From the NCBI GenBank assembly GCA_030448225.1, contig JAUJNJ010000105.1, positions 1 through 19,992 of the forward strand: a DNA stretch of 19,992 nt, read 5' to 3'. A program made the translations under genes and the position numbers. Under the pieces are notes generated by a model. That model did no database searches. It had not been told where the DNA came from and saw nothing but the letters and a program-made list of their open reading frames with translations. Shown one piece after another: positions 17,700 through 19,992 of this stretch; the first letter of the stretch is position 1, and the number at the start of each line of letters is the position of its first letter. Origin of the DNA: Phycisphaerae bacterium. GTDB taxonomy: Bacteria > Planctomycetota > Phycisphaerae > Tepidisphaerales > Tepidisphaeraceae.

Positions 17700-19220
17700 C
17701 TATCGCCGCGGCGCGGGCGCCGGCGCGGGCGCGGGCAGGGCGCGGTTCTGCTGCCAGTTGTACGCCGCCATCTGGCGGTACCAGGCGGAGCGCGACGCCG
17801 GGCGCTGCTGGTCGCGCTCGTGGCGGTCCCAGTCGGGGTCTTGGTACATCACCTGCGGGTAGCGCGTGTGGATCCGGAGCGCGGCCAGGCCGATGCCGAA
17901 CACGCTCCAGAACCAGATGCCGCCCATCGGGCCCTCGAGGTCGACGTCGAACGAGGAGTTGACCATCGTGCCGACCCAGTAGGTGAACAGCACGAGGAAC
18001 AGGCCCGCCCAGCGCACGTCGCCGTGCCGCTGGCAGCGCAGGTATCGCCGGAACACGGGCAGGGCCCAGCCGAGCTGCAGCGCGACCCACAGGACCGCGC
18101 CGGGCACGCCCATGCGGGCGAGCATGTTGAAGTGGATGCTGTGCGGGCTGCGCAGCTCGCTCTCCTCCTCGACCTGGTAGCCGTCGTCGTCGGCGAGGTT
18201 CACGCCGAACCCCTTGCCGCCCCAGAAGTGCGACCCGTGGACGGTGTAGTTGACGATGTCGCCCCACCAGTTGAGGCGCCAGTCGGCGCTGTTGGTGTAG
18301 CGCGTGTTGTTCGACATGCCGACGATGCCGAGCATCTTGTCGGTCAGTTGTTCCAGCCCGATCGACTGGTTGCGGCCGGGCAGGGTCGCGTTCACGCCGA
18401 CCACGCCGGTGATGATGATGATCACCACGATGCTGCCCCAGAGGTTGACCGACTTCTTGTTGATGCGCGTCAGGACCGTGGCCATGCCGACGGCGGCGCA
18501 GAACGAGAGGATGCCGGCGCGGTTCGAGGCGAACAGCGTCATGAACGGGATGCTGATCACCGCGACCGCCAGCGTGCGGCGGTGGGCGAAGCCGGCGATG
18601 ACCAGCGCGCAGACGGCGGCCATGTGGACCATCGTGTTGCCGCGGCGCGGCGCGAAGATGCTGACGGTCGTGCCCGGGACGTCCGGCAGCGCGCCGCGGA
18701 AGATCCCCTTGACGAGGATCAGCACCGGGACCGCCACGAGGAAGATCAGCGCGAAGTTGCGGTAGTGCCACATCAGCCGCGGCAGGCGGTGCGGCTCGGC
18801 CAGCAGCAGTCCGGCGACGACGATCGCGAACATCGCGTAGCCCCAGGTGACGGCGTCGCGGAGCGAGAACAGGCCGTACTCGGGGATGAACGGGACCGTG
18901 CGGCACAGGCCCCAGAGCATCAGCAGGATCAGCAGCGGGAACTGCTTCAGGCCGAAGACCTGCGTCGAGCCGCGGGTGATCGAGAACACGAACACGCCGA
19001 GCATCAGCGTCGCCTCGCCGATGAACAGCGGCGACTTGCCGAGGTAGGCGAACCCGCGGCCCATGATCGCGTAGCCGGCCAGGACGAACCCGAGGAACGC
19101 CAGCCACCGCGCGACGTGCGTCGTGCGCGGCTCGGCCAGCGGCAGCGGGTCGAGCGAGACCGTCTGCTCCGGCAGGCGCGTGCCGGAGGCGGGCGGGTAG
19201 TAGGGGATCGCTTGCGGCAT
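17700..19220 (-). CDS. O-antigen ligase/polymerase-like membrane protein
   Basis: An intact 506-residue polytopic inner-membrane protein. After a proline-rich N-terminus it has many hydrophobic segments, for example VARWLAFLGFVLAGYAIMG and SIVVIIIITGVVGV. The large periplasmic loop holds NTRYTNSADWRLNWWGDIV and RSPHSIHFNMLARMGVPG (His at about residue 360). This is the Wzy_C-type loop pattern of O-antigen ligases and polysaccharide polymerases, which join lipid-linked glycan units. The tail is Pro/Ala-rich. The ATG at 19220 is chosen because it lies just 4 bases after the TGA of the upstream glycosyltransferase tail, an operon spacing, and because the conserved part begins soon after. The same frame is open further upstream into a LysE-like sequence, but that is not part of this protein. 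Confidence 0.9.
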   Translation of the reverse strand: MPQAIPYYPPASGTRLPEQTVSLDPLPLAEPRTTHVARWLAFLGFVLAGYAIMGRGFAYLGKSPLFIGEATLMLGVFVFSITRGSTQVFGLKQFPLLILLMLWGLCRTVPFIPEYGLFSLRDAVTWGYAMFAIVVAGLLLAEPHRLPRLMWHYRNFALIFLVAVPVLILVKGIFRGALPDVPGTTVSIFAPRRGNTMVHMAAVCALVIAGFAHRRTLAVAVISIPFMTLFASNRAGILSFCAAVGMATVLTRINKKSVNLWGSIVVIIIITGVVGVNATLPGRNQSIGLEQLTDKMLGIVGMSNNTRYTNSADWRLNWWGDIVNYTVHGSHFWGGKGFGVNLADDDGYQVEEESELRSPHSIHFNMLARMGVPGAVLWVALQLGWALPVFRRYLRCQRHGDVRWAGLFLVLFTYWVGTMVNSSFDVDLEGPMGGIWFWSVFGIGLAALRIHTRYPQVMYQDPDWDRHERDQQRPASRSAWYRQMAAYNWQQNRALPAPAPAPAPRR

Positions 19221-19224
19221 GAGG

Positions 19225-19428
19225 TCAACCGCCTTCGGCTGCGCGGACGGCACGATCGGCGCCCGGTTTGACGACGACGCGCTCGCCGCCGCCGCCGGCC
19301 TCGGCCCCGCGTGGGCCGCCGACACCGTCGCCGGCGACGAGGGCTTGAACCGCTGCTTCGAACCGCTCGGCGAAACGTTCATGGCTGTAATCCCGCACGA
19401 GCTTCGCCCGCCCCGCCGCCCCCAGGCC
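19225..19428 (-). CDS. Glycosyltransferase C-terminal remnant, truncated at a junction
   Basis: A frame ending TGA at 19225-19227 reads LGAAGRAKLVRDYSHERFAE, then RFEAAVQALVAG and a low-complexity Gly-rich tail. The RDYSHERFA(E/R)RFE pattern is the usual C-terminal helix of GT4-type glycosyltransferases. Upstream of about 19428 the homology stops and LysE sequence begins in another frame. Only about 67 codons remain, so the enzyme is not functional as present. Its spacing to the ligase gene suggests that an intact glycosyltransferase gene once stood here (or stands here in the true genome). Confidence 0.75.
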   Translation of the reverse strand, partial: GLGAAGRAKLVRDYSHERFAERFEAAVQALVAGDGVGGPRGAEAGGGGERVVVKPGADRAVRAAEGG

Positions 19429-19992
19429 AGGCGTGCTCCGAGCAGCACGAAAACGCCCCCGGTGAGTCGCTCGAGCCATGCCTTCACGGAAGGTCGCGAG
19501 AGCGCGCCGCGCACCCGGTGCACGAACCGCGCGTACAGGGATAGCCATGCAACCCCCAACAGGATGTGGACCGCCGCAAGCAGGAGGGACGCACGCAGCA
19601 CCGGTGCGTCCTCCGGGATGAACTGCGGCAGGAGCGTCAGGTAGAACAGTGCAACCTTGGGGTTGAGCACGTTGGTGAGGAAGCCCTGCATCCAGGCGGT
19701 GATGTGCACCTCGCGCGACGTTCCCGCAGGCGTTCCGTGCGGCGTGCTGGAGCGGGCCAGGGGCTCGGCGCGCGCGGAGGCGCGAATCGACTGCACGCCA
19801 ATCCAGACCAGGTAGGCTCCGCCCGCAAGCTTCACCGCGTCGTACGCCTCTGCCGAGGTGGCGAGGAGCGCGGACAAGCCGAGTGCCGAGGCGACTGCGT
19901 GAACCAGGCAGCCGCTCGAGATGCCGGCAATCGTCCAGCGGGCGCCGGACTGTCCACTCGCGAGCGCGTTCCGGGTCACGAGCGCCGTATCG
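19413..19992 (-). CDS. LysE/RhtB-family amino-acid exporter, partial at window edge
   Basis: The frame enters from the right edge already inside the conserved N-terminal motif (DTALVTRNALASGQSGA), so the first 20-25 residues lie outside. Hydrophobic segments include ISSGCLVHAVASALGLSALL, VKLAGGAYLVWIGVQSI, NPKVALFYLTLLPQFI and ASLLLAAVHILLGVAWLSLY. The end LTGGVFVLLGARLAWGRR is the usual LysE C-terminus. The family exports amino acids or related solutes. No stop follows: the frame continues into the glycosyltransferase remnant and then the ligase gene. An exporter of this kind has no evident role in the polysaccharide cluster, so it may be foreign to this locus. Confidence 0.87.

Noticed and set aside
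17820..19271. Plus-strand frame of 483 codons opposite the ligase gene
   Set aside because: It is extremely charged and repetitive (Asp/Arg/His/Glu), as expected from the complement of hydrophobic codons. The minus strand encodes a clear membrane protein.
17700..19979. A single LysE-ligase fusion protein of 759 residues
   Set aside because: The central 65 residues have no sense in that frame but read as a glycosyltransferase tail in another. A proper ligase start lies 4 bases after that tail's stop. The open frame across the junction is best seen as accidental.

Overview
The window is very GC-rich bacterial DNA, most likely from a planctomycete (Planctomycetota, perhaps Phycisphaerae/Tepidisphaerales). 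The best evidence is a pair of large secreted beta-helix proteins with an N-terminal LEGRxLMSA motif, a planctomycete-type (LEPR-XLL-like) sorting signature. A giant membrane-spanning anti-sigma factor beside an ECF sigma gene and strong GGAGG ribosome binding sites also fit. No RNA gene, CRISPR array or complete insertion sequence was recognised.

Layout, left to right. Positions 1-477 (+) hold the C-terminal end of a YfbK-like von Willebrand factor A protein. A 53-residue Arg/Trp-rich protein follows at 644-805 (-), then a SAM-dependent methyltransferase at 1073-1672 (-). From 6345 down to 1810 (-) lies a sensory pair. An ECF sigma factor is followed by an anti-sigma factor of about 1,240 residues, built as zinc finger, membrane segment, DUF4349 domain, five further modules of about 100 residues, and a second membrane segment. 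Two paralogous proteins of unknown function (6766-7349 - and 9018-9636 +) flank an RRM/glycine-rich RNA-binding protein (7883-8313 -). Two paralogous Ig-like/right-handed beta-helix proteins occupy 9923-12523 and 13263-15596 (-). The right end (16266-19428 -) is a polysaccharide cluster: a glycosyltransferase, an O-antigen-ligase-like membrane protein, and only the tail of a second glycosyltransferase. That tail is joined abruptly to a LysE-family exporter that runs off the window edge.

Roughly 1.8-15.6 kb is full of single-base frame breaks. Homology continues across them in other frames, sometimes one per 100-300 bases. In contrast, 1-1.7 kb and 16.2-20 kb contain none that I can see. Sequence error is the simplest explanation, so broken genes are given as whole spans with the breaks described.

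Read together, the cluster suggests envelope and surface biology: an envelope-sensing sigma/anti-sigma pair, two large surface beta-helix proteins and exopolysaccharide or O-antigen-type genes. A functional link between these blocks is inference only. The most unusual items are the repeat-bearing anti-sigma factor, the unnamed paralogue pair, the 53-residue protein, a 29-base palindromic repeat present twice, and the glycosyltransferase/LysE junction.
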